Shown piece by piece: positions 27,044 to 36,689 of a stretch of 64,000 bases of DNA; position 1 is the stretch's first letter; each line of letters starts with the position of its first letter. The translations under genes and the position numbers were made by a program. The stretch lies in NCBI RefSeq assembly GCF_038051925.1, contig NZ_CP150634.1, positions 186,001 to 250,000 on the forward strand. The letters are read 5' to 3'. This stretch comes from Methylotuvimicrobium sp. KM2 (lineage in GTDB: Bacteria > Pseudomonadota > Gammaproteobacteria > Methylococcales > Methylomonadaceae). The notes under the pieces were generated by a model that saw nothing but the letters and a program-made list of their open reading frames with translations, ran no database searches and was not told the origin of the DNA.

Positions 27044-29665
27044 TTACAACAACTCCTTATCTTGCGGGCTCTCGATGGCTTGTGTTTCCGATCCGGGATA
27101 ATAATTGGGTGCGATACTGAATAACAAGGTCATAAGTGTCGCTATATAGGGCACCGTTTGCACCGAGAGTACGGCAACCCAGAGCCGTCCGCTCAAATTG
27201 TCGAAGTGATCGATTGATGACATCGCATAAATCGCTAAACCGAGTAATGATAGCAATAAGAGCTCTTGCCAGATCGTCGCGAGACCCGCGATGAAAGGGC
27301 CTTGTTTTTCGAGTTTCGGCGTGCGCATGAACGGTTTGCCGGAGGTGAATAAGCCCTGAAGCGTGCCTTTAGCGACGGTATGCGTCAGGGATAAGCCGGA
27401 CAATGCGGCTCCGAGCGATTGTAGAGTTGAACAGTTAACGCGTGCCTTGTACAACCATAACGTACGGAAAATTTTAAAGCAGAATAAGCCGATGGTCGGC
27501 AACAGCAATGCATTGACCGGTAATTCGCTTCGTAGTGGGTCGGCGACCAGCAATGTCGTCATGATCAAGCTGGCAATCGTCAAAAGCATCGCCAACGCAT
27601 CGGAAAACCAAGGCAACCAACCGGCGATGAAATAATAGCGTTGCGCGGTGGTCAGTGTGGATTGTTTGCCGGGCAAAAATTGCCGCCAATGATGTTTGAT
27701 GATTTGCATCGCTCCGTACACCCAGCGGAATCGCTGTGTCATGTAACCCGAAAACGTATCCGGCATGAGCCCCTGCCCGAACGAGTCCTTGCAATAGACC
27801 GAATCGTACCCGGCTTCGTAAAGGCGTAAGCCTAATTCGCTGTCCTCGCAAATGCACCATTCTCCCCAGCGGCCTACTTGGAGCAACGCGGATTTGCGGA
27901 TCATCGTCATGGTGCCGTGCTGAATGATCGCGTTGTACTCGTTACGTTGTACCATGCCGATATTGAAAAAACCGGCATATTCCCAATAACACATCGATTT
28001 GAATGTACTGAGACCGTGATCACGATAATCTTGTGGCGACTGCACGAAACCGACTTTGTCGTCCGCGAAATAAGGCACCATCGATTTCAACCAATTGGGC
28101 GAAATGATGTAATCGCTATCGATCACGGCGACAATCTCGGCATCGGGTGCGGTGTGTTCCAGTCCGAAGTTGATCGCGCCTGCCTTGAAGCCGGGCCAGT
28201 TTTCCAGGTGGAAAAATCTGAATACATCGCCAAGCCGTTCGCAATCTTTTTGTACCGGTTCCCAAACGGCCGGGTCTTTGGTGTTGTTGTCGAGCACCAA
28301 TACCTCAAGATTCGGATAATCGACGCGTGCCAATGCCTCAAGCGTTTCACGTACCATTTCCGGCGGTTCGTTATGAATCGGCAGGTGCACCGACACTTTA
28401 GGAAATGTGAAGCCGGCCGGCGTTTGTAGCGGTTTAAACGTGCGCTTTCCTTTGCGGTGCCACAAGACCTCGGCGATTTCCATACTTTCGGTCAGTAGTA
28501 TGACGACGGCCATTGCTTGCATTAGCAACAGCAGTGTCCAGAATACCAACGAGATGCCGGTTTGGTATTGTTGGGCCGCTACTGCCGCGGACCATAGAAT
28601 GACCGAGGCGGCCAAATTTGCGACGATGCCGAAGAAAATCTTGCCGGGCAACTTCAATCTTCGGTGGCGGCTGAATAGAAACAAAGCCATCAAAAAGATG
28701 CTTAAAACAGCGGCGCCGGTCGCCCAGGCTTGCCAATCCGGCATCGGCGTGACATCGCCTTTCATCGGAAATTTTAATTCTCGATCGGCGTTGAATATTC
28801 CCCAATAGGCCCCGGCCGAGCCTTCAAGTTCCACTTTCCAGGGTTGGTCGAAGGCTTCAATGATGTAGTAGGTGATTTTTTGCTCGGTCGCGCGGTTGAG
28901 AAATTGTCTTAAAAACTGGGCTTGATTCGCCAGCGATGCGGTGGCGTTTTTAAAAGGTTGTCCGTCGGAAGGCCAGCCGACTTCGGTTATGATAATAGGT
29001 TTATTCGGAAATGCTTCGCGCATCGCATTGAAGCGGTAGAACACGTAATCGACAGCTGCATCGATCGACAAGCCTTCCCAGTACGGCAATATATGCAGAG
29101 CGATGAAATCGACTTCTTCGGCCAGTTCGGGATGCGCCAACCACATGTCCCACGTTTCCGATGTGCTGACCGGACGCCAAGTGCGTGCTTTCACTTCGCG
29201 GATATAAGCGATCAATTGATCGGGTGCGATATCTTTACGCAACAACACCTCATTACCGACCAATAAGCGTACGATTGTCGGCGAATTTTGGTTGCTGAGC
29301 TCGATCAAGCTTTCAATTTCGCGCCGGTTTTTGTCGAGATCGGCGTCGATCCATGCGCCCATTGTTACGTTCAGGTCGTATTTTTCCGCCAGTTCGGGAA
29401 CGAATTCCAACCCTTCCAGAGCGCTATAGGTTCTTACCGCATGAACTTTGCCGGCAAACAGCTTTAGGTCGTCCTCGATTTGATCTTGGGTAGGAGGGCT
29501 GCTGTTCCCGGGGTCGAAATCCCTCCGCATCGAGCTGTAAGTTATCCCTTTCATGACTTTATCCCAAGATTGCATCTTGAGTGGATAATTCAGATAGTTC
29601 CAGATGCTTAAATTGACCCAAACCAATAAAGGTAAAATCAATAAAGTGAGGATTTTAGTTTTCAT
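27044..29665 (-). CDS. GH17-GT2 fusion, putative beta-glucan synthase (NdvB/cellulose synthase-like)
   Basis: 873 residues. After an N-terminal membrane helix (1-28) comes a glycoside-hydrolase-17-like domain (about 35-300) with VGNEVL and IITEVGWPSDG carrying the two expected glutamates. Then several membrane helices, a GT2 domain (about 420-660) with VIDSDY (DxD), CEDSELGLRL and TQRFRWVYGA (QxxRW-type), and more helices. This layout is known from beta-1,3-/1,6-glucan synthases making cyclic or extracellular glucans, where the GH17-like part acts as a transglycosylase. UDP-glucose is the likely donor (family knowledge). No cyclic-glucan partner genes are nearby. The tRNA-Thr gene is on the same strand just upstream. 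Confidence 0.85.
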   Translation of the reverse strand: MKTKILTLLILPLLVWVNLSIWNYLNYPLKMQSWDKVMKGITYSSMRRDFDPGNSSPPTQDQIEDDLKLFAGKVHAVRTYSALEGLEFVPELAEKYDLNVTMGAWIDADLDKNRREIESLIELSNQNSPTIVRLLVGNEVLLRKDIAPDQLIAYIREVKARTWRPVSTSETWDMWLAHPELAEEVDFIALHILPYWEGLSIDAAVDYVFYRFNAMREAFPNKPIIITEVGWPSDGQPFKNATASLANQAQFLRQFLNRATEQKITYYIIEAFDQPWKVELEGSAGAYWGIFNADRELKFPMKGDVTPMPDWQAWATGAAVLSIFLMALFLFSRHRRLKLPGKIFFGIVANLAASVILWSAAVAAQQYQTGISLVFWTLLLLMQAMAVVILLTESMEIAEVLWHRKGKRTFKPLQTPAGFTFPKVSVHLPIHNEPPEMVRETLEALARVDYPNLEVLVLDNNTKDPAVWEPVQKDCERLGDVFRFFHLENWPGFKAGAINFGLEHTAPDAEIVAVIDSDYIISPNWLKSMVPYFADDKVGFVQSPQDYRDHGLSTFKSMCYWEYAGFFNIGMVQRNEYNAIIQHGTMTMIRKSALLQVGRWGEWCICEDSELGLRLYEAGYDSVYCKDSFGQGLMPDTFSGYMTQRFRWVYGAMQIIKHHWRQFLPGKQSTLTTAQRYYFIAGWLPWFSDALAMLLTIASLIMTTLLVADPLRSELPVNALLLPTIGLFCFKIFRTLWLYKARVNCSTLQSLGAALSGLSLTHTVAKGTLQGLFTSGKPFMRTPKLEKQGPFIAGLATIWQELLLLSLLGLAIYAMSSIDHFDNLSGRLWVAVLSVQTVPYIATLMTLLFSIAPNYYPGSETQAIESPQDKELL

Positions 29666-29723
29666 TCAGTGATAAGCTCCGGGACAAGCAAGAATTGGAA
29701 AGTATTGGATGGATACATCGGAA

Positions 29724-29764
29724 TAAAAAAAGGGCCCGGTCAAAGACGACCAAACCCTTTTTTT
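29724..29764 (-). terminator. Rho-independent terminator of tRNA-Thr
   Basis: On the minus strand an A-rich stretch, a 10-bp stem (29748-29757 with 29732-29741, three G-U pairs), a 6-base loop and a T run follow the tRNA 3' end directly. Confidence 0.75.
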
Positions 29765-29767
29765 AAT

Positions 29768-29843
<76 letters not shown>

Positions 29844-29958
29844 GATTTCGCGGCGGATTTTAATCAATTTCATGATCTTCTGGCAAGGAACTGAATTTAT
29901 TTAAAAAATATTCGGTTACATCGACTGAGCATTTGCTTGGAATGCAAACAGATCTTTG

Positions 29959-30116
29959 AACCTAAAAAGAGCAGTTGAAAGCTTCAAACTACCGTTCGCC
30001 CTGAGCCCTGTCGAAGGGTGAACGGTAGTTTGAGGCTTCACCAATCAGACCGTTCATGCTTCGACTTGGCTCAGCACGAACGGTCTACAACACTTATCAA
30101 CTGCTCTTTTTAGGTT
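29959..30116. repeat. 158-bp MITE with perfect 20-bp terminal inverted repeats
   Basis: AACCTAAAAAGAGCAGTTGA at 29959-29978 recurs inverted without mismatch at 30097-30116. The inside holds two REP-like blocks (CCGTTCGCCCTGAGCCCTGT and an inverted partner). No coding capacity. It lies in the 29844-30811 interval, which has no gene. Confidence 0.8.
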
Positions 30117-30355
30117 GAAACTAACGGATAAAATTTTCGGCATTGTCGCAGTCATCGAATGCAGATAAGACCTTATCGAGAACCCATTGTTCAGATTTGA
30201 AATGCTTCTATCTGATCGAAAAGACGTCTAATAAGGGCCTCGACAGACATACTTCGCACCTAGGCTGCCGAAATTAACCGATTTTCAGGTCAGAAAAAAT
30301 GACATATACCGAGGTGTGCATCGCGCACCTTTCCACTGTGCCGAATCGACGAGAT

Positions 30356-30402
30356 AAAAAAGGGGTCAGGATGAAGTTATAATTCAACCTGACCCCTTTT
30401 TT
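30356..30402. repeat. GGGGTCAGG hairpin repeat
   Basis: AAAAAAGGGGTCAGG (30356-30370) pairs perfectly with 30388-30402. Ends resemble those at 35675-35748 and a half copy near 22783. With T tract it could also act as a terminator. Confidence 0.65.
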
Positions 30403-30420
30403 ACCTTTTTTACGCTAATA

Positions 30421-30561
30421 GCTTTACGCCGTGTCGCGATGCCTTGTATTTTGCCTCCTCCAACGCTATTCGCGCAGACTCCGGCAAAACACCCGGAGCT
30501 ACGGCTATCGGGGTCTAAAAATCTTCACTTCGCTAACGCTCCGTTTCCACGATTTTCAGCG
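30421..30561 (+). repeat. 141-bp direct repeat, left copy
   Basis: Near-identical to 31953-32093 (a handful of substitutions, no gaps). The pair brackets the two lipoprotein genes. It contains a GCTTTACGCCGTGTCGCGAT start and ends at GATTTTCAGCG. Confidence 0.8.
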
Positions 30562-30811
30562 TTGGCTTAAGGTATTATTTTGGCTTATTGACCACGACAA
30601 GCTAATGGGTGATCCCAGGGCAAACGCATTAAAATAAATGCCATATCAATATGTTATGACTATTCAACCTAAGCTTGCAGAATATTTTATTTGTTAGTTT
30701 TTTATTTTGTGGAAATAAAGGCTGCCGCTATGAAAATACTACGCATCATAACCATTTATTTTATATGTAGTTTTAATGCGTTTACCCTGGTGATCCTGAT
30801 ATCCCTTTTGA

Positions 30812-31231
30812 TTACTTGCCAAACATGCTTGAGATTATTTTGTTGATTACCACGCCCTCATTTTCTCTTGCCAGGGATGTTTGATAAGAGCTACCGGTCC
30901 CCAGCAAGACATTTGTTTCAGGATCACGAAGGTCGATACGCATGTGAATGAGGTAATTTGACATATCCCACTGCCACCTGTCATCGTAGGTAATCAAAAT
31001 ATCAGCGTTAACTGGTCGTTCGCTTTTGTAGCCTGACGAAACGTCATATCCTTTATCCTTCAACTCTGAGGCGATGATTTTCTCTAATTGACGTCTATCT
31101 TTACCATGATTTTCTACATAATATTTTAGAGAAAGATTGTTATATTCCGATGCGATAGGATCAACTTTTAAAGCTGTTGAACAAGATGCAATGGATAGTA
31201 ATGCAAAGGCTATAAAAATAAAACGGAACAC
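30812..31231 (-). CDS. Lipoprotein, DUF4136-like (139 aa)
   Basis: I chose GTG 31231 because AAGGAG lies 6-7 bp upstream and the stop of the preceding gene ends 1 bp before it. A signal sequence FRFIFIAFALLSIASC with lipobox (IASC) precedes the mature Cys. The body contains LEKIIASELKDKGYDV and ITYDDRWQWDM, which resembles DUF4136/LPS-assembly-type periplasmic lipoproteins. It should be outer-membrane attached. It forms an operon with the similar lipoprotein upstream. Confidence 0.7.
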   Translation of the reverse strand: MFRFIFIAFALLSIASCSTALKVDPIASEYNNLSLKYYVENHGKDRRQLEKIIASELKDKGYDVSSGYKSERPVNADILITYDDRWQWDMSNYLIHMRIDLRDPETNVLLGTGSSYQTSLARENEGVVINKIISSMFGK

Positions 31232-31232
31232 G

Positions 31233-31745
31233 TCATTCTCCTTGAAAATAGTCACTGACACTTTGTGAACTCAAAATTTCATTCGCGGCTTGTTGCAATG
31301 CCATCTCACAGGCGGTTTTAAAATTCCAGTTTGTGGCGCTCGTCTGGTAACCGTAAAATTTGCCGTCACCTAACTTTTGGTTATAGTCAATGACACAATG
31401 AATCCTCGCTGTGGGCTGTAAAGAAACTCTGCCTACCTGAACTTCAATCACCAAGTCAGAATCAGTAACAACCGAATAGCCTTTATCTTTTAATGCCGAC
31501 TCTATTTTATCAGCAAGTACTTTTGTAAATTCGTCTTCATTAACAATAATACTGGCACCATGCAAAGGCTGCTCTCTTTTTTTTGTGCCGATGAGATGGG
31601 CTTTAACTGCAATGGGTTTAGAAATTTTAATATATGGAGCTACAACCTCATCCATATCAAAATCACTGGGTTCTAGATACGTTGTGCAAGATGTGCAGAA
31701 AACCATGATGCACAATATAGTGATTGGTAGTGTTAAATTTTTCAT
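31233..31745 (-). CDS. Lipoprotein (170 aa)
   Basis: Start at ATG 31745: the following LPITILCIMVFCTSC is a lipoprotein signal with a Cys after TS. The frame is open further upstream but without signal-peptide logic. The mature part has IESALKDKGYSVVTDSDLVI and a C-terminal helix with ACEMALQQAANEIL; the KGYxV stretch is shared with the downstream lipoprotein, suggesting old paralogues. Function unknown. Stop and next start are 1 bp apart. Confidence 0.7.
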   Translation of the reverse strand: MKNLTLPITILCIMVFCTSCTTYLEPSDFDMDEVVAPYIKISKPIAVKAHLIGTKKREQPLHGASIIVNEDEFTKVLADKIESALKDKGYSVVTDSDLVIEVQVGRVSLQPTARIHCVIDYNQKLGDGKFYGYQTSATNWNFKTACEMALQQAANEILSSQSVSDYFQGE

Positions 31746-31952
31746 CTTTGTTGTTAATACTAAAGTTTTGGAAAAAAGGATCATCAAGCGCGCCAAGATT
31801 TTTCGCGAAAGCTGAAATGGGGTCCGTCCGATTTCAGCAGCGAAAAATGACTTGGCGATTATTGCCTTCGGCGGCCCCGATTCGCCCTGCGTCCGTGCCA
31901 CTACGCCACATCATCGTATACTCGATGCGGCTCCGTAGCACTCCCACAAATG

Positions 31953-32093
31953 GCTTTACGCCGTGTCGCGATGCCTTGTATTTTGCCTCCGCCTACGCTA
32001 TTCGCGCAGACTCCGGCAAAACACCCGGCGCTACGGCTATCGGGGACTAAAAATCTTCACTTCGCTAACGCTCCGTTTCCACGATTTTCAGCG
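31953..32093 (+). repeat. 141-bp direct repeat, right copy
   Basis: Counterpart of 30421-30561. The interval 31746-32368 otherwise holds no recognisable gene. Confidence 0.8.
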
Positions 32094-32368
32094 ACGGAAA
32101 AAGGAGGTGTTGCATTTCTCATTTTGCTATTTTTAGCGTGCAGATCTTTGGAGTATAGCTCACACCAAAATAATGATCGAATATACATTGCTAGGTCGCG
32201 AATCAAAAAAAGGTCGATCACCGGATTAGTCTATTGATTGCCAACTCGACAATTGAATTCCGATGGGATACTCTAGGTTCGCCCCTGATTACAGCGCAAG
32301 CTATAAAGCCCCGCTTTCAATGCTCGTTGATAGGCTTTAAATACAACGTCATGTGTAAGGAATTATTG

Positions 32369-34348
32369 ATGACTGCATTAGAAAAATCACAACAACAGGC
32401 CGGAAACCGAGGCAGCGACTCCTATTTTAGATACAGCCCCCAGTCACAGTTATTGATTAACTTATTGCTTGCCTTTATCACACTGGCACTGCCATTTACT
32501 GTTGAAGCCGCCAGGCCCAAGGTTAGAATCGACAAGATTGCACCAGTTGATGAAGGCACGGTTGTCACTTTGAATGGTAGCAATACCTTTGATGTTGATG
32601 GTAAAGAATTGACATATATGTGGCGACAAGTTCAAGGCCCGGATGTCGTCATCAATAATCCCAATGCTCCTATCGCCACATTTACTGCGCCGACTATTGA
32701 AAAAACCAACAGTCGTACCAAACCGGTTAGTTTACGCTTTGAATTGGAAGCCGATAATGGAAATGACAAACAAGCAACTGCGAGTAGACGCGTACCAGTC
32801 AGGGTTCTACCGGTCAATAATCCGCCTATCGCGAATGCCGGACCAAACCGGTCGGTAACTTGGGAAGCGGCTTCATCAGGAATTGATCTCGATGCCTCCG
32901 CCAGTACCGATGACGGGCAAATCATTCAATACCGCTGGAAGCTCCTGACTAGAAATAACCAATTGCCGAGAGGCGCAAAAGTCAGCTTGTCAAACCCCAG
33001 GGCCGAGCGTGCTGCATTTATATTTACCAGTCCCGAGCAAAATACTCCGGTAACATTGGATTTTGAACTGTTCGTTAGGGATAACGATAGATCCGTAGAT
33101 AGCGCTACAGTTTCCATAACTGTAACCGAAAACATCACTCCACCTATCGCTAATGCAGGAAGCGATAAAATCGTGATAGCGGGATCACCAGTGACCCTGA
33201 GCGGCGAGGCAAGTACAGGTAATCGTAACAGCTATACCTGGGAACAAATTTCTGGACCGCCCGTTACAATATCTAGTCCAAATAGTGCAACAACCGGATT
33301 TACCACGCCGACGGTTACCGAAACAACCGTTTTGGTATTCAAACTGATCACGGCAAATAGTGGAGGCTCTTCGGAAGACACAGTAAGCGTCACAGTGAAT
33401 CCAGTGCCTATAATAACTGAAATTACACCTATCAGCGGTACCTTCGGTGAAACAGTGGAAATTAGCGTGACAGGAGTTCATTTGCCGTTAACCATGGTGC
33501 TGGGCATTGATGGTCAAAATCAACCGTGTAGTATAGTCCAGCGCTCGTCGACACAGGCTGAGTTCGATTGTTGGCTAGATACAGTTGGAATATGGGATTT
33601 ACTGATTCAAAGCAACTCAACCATAAATGGCGGCGTACCGATTATAACCGGCGTTACTCATTTTACGGTTAACAATATCAAACAACTCAACGACACCGGA
33701 ATCACCAGGTGTTCGAATGCGAATTCCCCCACCAATCTTATCTGTCCCGTCACTGGATTTCCTGGGCAGGATGCCGAGTTCGGTCGCGATGCACAGGCCA
33801 TGGCCGGGACGCTACAAAAAATCGGTGGCGGTGACGCCGGATTCGACTTTACCAAGCTGGATAATGACGGCAGGCCGTTGCCTGCCAGTGCAACAGAGTG
33901 GGATTGCGTTAAGGACAACGTTACTGGTTTGATCTGGGAGGTGAAAACCAAGAGTGGCTTGCGAAGCATGTATAACACTTACACTTGGTACGACGGTTTT
34001 TTTGGTTATCAAGGATCGAATAATAGCTGTATAGGATCGAGTTGCAATACTTATAGCTATGTGCAGGTTGTCAATGAACAAGGTTTATGCGGGGCTAACG
34101 ATTGGCGCATGCCGGATGTGAATGAGTTGTTATGGTTTGCGAATAATGGTAGGGGCTTTCCTTCAGTCGATACTAGCTATTTCCCGAATACGCCGTCCAA
34201 TGCGTATTTTTGGTCTTCGTCGCAGCATCCTTACCCGCCTAATGTTATTGATTGGGCGATGTACGTTCATTTTGTATATGGGGGGCTAGATGGAGCGACA
34301 ACGAAGAATAATACAATGCATGTTCGTTTGGTGCGTGGTGTAAAGTGA
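32369..34348 (+). CDS. Surface protein with PKD/Ig-like repeats, IPT/TIG domain and C-terminal DUF1566
   Basis: 659 residues from ATG 32369, chosen for AAGGAA 7-12 bp upstream. An N-terminal hydrophobic export signal lies at about 27-50. Then three PKD/REJ-like domains follow, each with the recurring ANAGxxxxV...LDGSxS-type and YxWxQ pattern (first near 52-135, second near 150-250, third near 253-345), then an IPT/TIG-like domain (PISGTFGETVEISVTG, about 350-430). The C-terminal about 150 residues are a DUF1566 (Lcl_C) domain with DNVTGLIWEVKT, DWRMPDVNELLW and HVRLVRG. It is likely a secreted or surface adhesin/sugar-binding protein. A smaller DUF1566 protein follows downstream. Confidence 0.8.
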   Translation: MTALEKSQQQAGNRGSDSYFRYSPQSQLLINLLLAFITLALPFTVEAARPKVRIDKIAPVDEGTVVTLNGSNTFDVDGKELTYMWRQVQGPDVVINNPNAPIATFTAPTIEKTNSRTKPVSLRFELEADNGNDKQATASRRVPVRVLPVNNPPIANAGPNRSVTWEAASSGIDLDASASTDDGQIIQYRWKLLTRNNQLPRGAKVSLSNPRAERAAFIFTSPEQNTPVTLDFELFVRDNDRSVDSATVSITVTENITPPIANAGSDKIVIAGSPVTLSGEASTGNRNSYTWEQISGPPVTISSPNSATTGFTTPTVTETTVLVFKLITANSGGSSEDTVSVTVNPVPIITEITPISGTFGETVEISVTGVHLPLTMVLGIDGQNQPCSIVQRSSTQAEFDCWLDTVGIWDLLIQSNSTINGGVPIITGVTHFTVNNIKQLNDTGITRCSNANSPTNLICPVTGFPGQDAEFGRDAQAMAGTLQKIGGGDAGFDFTKLDNDGRPLPASATEWDCVKDNVTGLIWEVKTKSGLRSMYNTYTWYDGFFGYQGSNNSCIGSSCNTYSYVQVVNEQGLCGANDWRMPDVNELLWFANNGRGFPSVDTSYFPNTPSNAYFWSSSQHPYPPNVIDWAMYVHFVYGGLDGATTKNNTMHVRLVRGVK

Positions 34349-34735
34349 TTTTTAGTATTGCATAACATACCAGTATGGCATCAATAGCAAAGACGAATTA
34401 CATAACATCGCGCAAAATTGTATCTGTTGATCAAAAGCAAACACCACTAAGATAGCTTGGGTTTATACCCATAAGCGCTACCTTAGTTCCCGCGTTATGA
34501 TGTATTGCCCTATAACACATATCGGACAATCAAAGATACATGGATGTGGCGCTAAGTAATCCTATCCCTTGTAATTGGATTTCGATAACCCTTACCGAAG
34601 CTGCGTGTTTTTCTTAAATTGGCGTTACCCATCTATGAGAAGCTGGTATTGGAATATGTTTATTTTTTTAAGCAGTTATAATCTTAGCTGTTCTCGTAGC
34701 CCCAATCATCGATTAATTAACGCGAGGAATACTCC
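34349..34735. other. Intergenic, nothing recognisable
   Basis: 387 bp, AT rich. A short frame (from 34575) overlaps the next gene start and has no supporting signal. The next gene's promoter must lie here. Confidence 0.4.
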
Positions 34736-35293
34736 ATGTCAATCAGTCCCTACTATCTAATATTTGATAAAACGATCATAGGTTTCCGGTTAATAGCCCT
34801 CATGTTCCTCATGTTAGGCTTGAGCACTCATGCGCTGGCGAATTGCAACGACGCGCGTAATCCCAGAACCACACCAAATCAAATGTTTATCATTCATGAC
34901 GATGGTACAGTAACTCATAACGCAACCACTTTAATGTGGATGCGTTGTCTGCTGGGCCAAGTCTGGGACGGCAATGCTTGTAGCGGTTCTGCACAAATCT
35001 ATATTTGGCAGGACGCACTCCAAGCGGCGAATGGTTATTCGTTTGCCGGTTATAACGACTGGCGGCTGCCAAATAAAAACGAATTAATCAGTATCGTCGA
35101 GCGGGCTTGTATCGGACCAGCTATCAATAGCACTGTGTTTCCGTATACATCAAATTTGTCTACTGTTTGGTCTTCATCCCAGCCGCCCGACCTTTCTAGC
35201 TACGCTTTTATCGTGGAATTTGATTCTGGTCATACTAAAATACCCTTTAAGACTAGCTACAGCCACGTTCGTTTGGTTCGCGGAGGATTGTGA
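34736..35293 (+). CDS. Secreted DUF1566 (Lcl_C) domain protein
   Basis: 185 residues. A hydrophobic export signal (about 18-36, ending THALA-N) precedes a single DUF1566 domain: HNATTLMWMRC, WQDALQAANGYSFAGYNDWR, LPNKNELISIVE, TVWSSSQ and HVRLVRGGL. These are the same landmarks as the C-terminal domain of the 659-aa protein upstream, so both probably work at the cell surface. Six cysteines suggest disulfides. DUF1566 is related to C-type-lectin-like folds; ligand unknown. Confidence 0.75.
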   Translation: MSISPYYLIFDKTIIGFRLIALMFLMLGLSTHALANCNDARNPRTTPNQMFIIHDDGTVTHNATTLMWMRCLLGQVWDGNACSGSAQIYIWQDALQAANGYSFAGYNDWRLPNKNELISIVERACIGPAINSTVFPYTSNLSTVWSSSQPPDLSSYAFIVEFDSGHTKIPFKTSYSHVRLVRGGL

Positions 35294-35674
35294 TTTTTGT
35301 TTTAGCGGGCTTCAATTGGCGGAAAAGTATAAAGACATTCAAATATCAGTAACTATACGAACATCGAAAAATGCTTTGTTTGCTATTAGTATCTTACGGC
35401 ATGAACAAAGCCTTTAACCAAAACACCGGTGATGCTGCCTGGGTGGAGCGTTGTAAATTTCATATCTAACAAACACTCTCTTTCAAAAAGATTTATGAAA
35501 ACAAAAATCCTAATATATCTCTGCTTATTGGGGGCATTTAAACAAACGACACCATAGTCCCATAGGTTTTTTCAACGCCACAGCTGGCATAGCTTTGAAC
35601 CGATTTAGAGCTTCCCAATTTTAGTCTAATTCCCAGTCCGGATTTCAATATCGGTGGCACCAATATCATTCTTA

Positions 35675-35748
35675 AATAACTGGGGTCAGGTACGAGTTAA
35701 ATGATACTGAATTGACCTGTGTTTAATTTGTACCTGACCCCAGTTATT
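35675..35748. repeat. 74-bp MITE-like hairpin with perfect 18-bp ends
   Basis: AATAACTGGGGTCAGGTA at 35675-35692 is exactly inverted at 35731-35748. Related by GGGGTCAGG ends to 30356-30402. The surrounding interval 35294-35805 has no other feature. Confidence 0.75.
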
Positions 35749-35805
35749 CCGCAGTTACCGGGCACGGGCACATTAACAACAAACCTTTAAACGTGGAGAG
35801 CCGCT

Positions 35806-35949
35806 ATGCAAAGCAAAATTCACATCCAGGATCAGGTCAGAAACCAGGTAGCCGAGATTATGGACGATCGCCGGTCGGATTGCGTGATTGCTTGGGGTAT
35901 GAAGGTGTTGGTGGTATCGGCGATTATGCTGGTGGGGGTGGTTTGGTGA
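35806..35949 (+). CDS. Small membrane protein (47 aa), hypothetical
   Basis: ATG at 35806 with GGAG 8-11 bp upstream, stop TGA 35947-35949. The N-terminal half is polar (QSKIHIQDQVRNQVAEIMDD), the C-terminal half is one membrane helix (VIAWGMKVLVVSAIMLVGVV). Below usual gene-calling length. It precedes the convergent toxin-antitoxin pair. No family recognised. Confidence 0.45.
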   Translation: MQSKIHIQDQVRNQVAEIMDDRRSDCVIAWGMKVLVVSAIMLVGVVW

Positions 35950-36000
35950 GTTTTATGCTGGAGCCGAGTGGGGCACAAACAGGCCTCTTCAGAAAGACGC

Positions 36001-36309
36001 TCAGTTAAGCCGATTTGCGATTCGGCTTAACAGATCCATTCTTTCATGCAAGACCGCGATAATCCGGGGCGGTTTGCTTTCCGGATGAACATAAAAAATG
36101 TAGTGATGCTCACAGCGGCTTACTTGAATTTGCGGAAAGCGCTCTGAGAGGGGACGGGAATGGACGGCTCTTTCAGCGATTGCGCAGAATTTCTTTTGCA
36201 ACGCATTTTTATAGCGAAGGGCTTGCTTTTCGCCATGCCGCTCCACGGTATAACGAATAATGTCGCGGATATCGGATTCCGCCTGTAAGGTAAGCTCGTA
36301 AATCGGCAT
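36001..36309 (-). CDS. parE: ParE/RelE-family toxin
   Basis: 102 residues with the ParE pattern: YELTLQAESDIRDIIRYTVE at the start, LSERFPQIQVSRCEHHYIFY in the middle and IIAVLHERMDLL at the end. It starts 4 bp after the antitoxin stop, the usual antitoxin-first operon. ParE toxins poison gyrase; RelE toxins cleave mRNA at ribosomes. The sequence looks more ParE-like. Confidence 0.85.
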   Translation of the reverse strand: MPIYELTLQAESDIRDIIRYTVERHGEKQALRYKNALQKKFCAIAERAVHSRPLSERFPQIQVSRCEHHYIFYVHPESKPPRIIAVLHERMDLLSRIANRLN

Positions 36310-36313
36310 TCCT

Positions 36314-36553
36314 TTATCGTGTTTCCTGTAAAACTTCTTCGTAAATTTGATCGATCGTTTTATTCGAGAATACCCCGTTTTCTGCTTCCGCGAGACGAGG
36401 TTGCAAGAATGCCTCTAGTTGACGCAGCGCTTCGTTATCTTCATCCGGCAATACCCGTTCCAAGACATAATCCTTGATGCTCTGGCCATGCAAAGCGGCG
36501 ACGGCTTTTAATCGTTGGTGTTGTTCGGGGGTGACTTCAATGGACAAACGCAT
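36314..36553 (-). CDS. Antitoxin of ParE-type toxin-antitoxin pair
   Basis: 79 residues. The N-terminus RLSIEVTPEQHQRLKAVAAL then HGQSIKDYVLERVLP matches a ribbon-helix-helix DNA-binding domain (about 1-37). The rest is an acidic toxin-binding tail. It probably represses its own operon. Upstream, 36554-36650 should contain the promoter/operator; no clear palindrome was found. Confidence 0.8.
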   Translation of the reverse strand: MRLSIEVTPEQHQRLKAVAALHGQSIKDYVLERVLPDEDNEALRQLEAFLQPRLAEAENGVFSNKTIDQIYEEVLQETR

Positions 36554-36689
36554 GACCGTATCCTCAAAGTGATGGCTTCAAAGAAAACATCCTATCATCG
36601 AAAACAACATGAGTACAAATGTACATTTGTTGTTTTTTTCCCTCTCAAAAACGACCGTTTTTTGGGAGATCAGGAAAGGACCTGTATAT

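Noticed and set aside
31250-31261. Upstream GTG start for the 30812-31231 lipoprotein
   Set aside because: It would overlap the preceding gene and place the ribosome site inside the coding part; GTG 31231 has AAGGAG at proper distance and gives a direct lipoprotein signal.
34575-34760. Short frame before the DUF1566 gene
   Set aside because: No ribosome site, overlaps the next start, no similarity.
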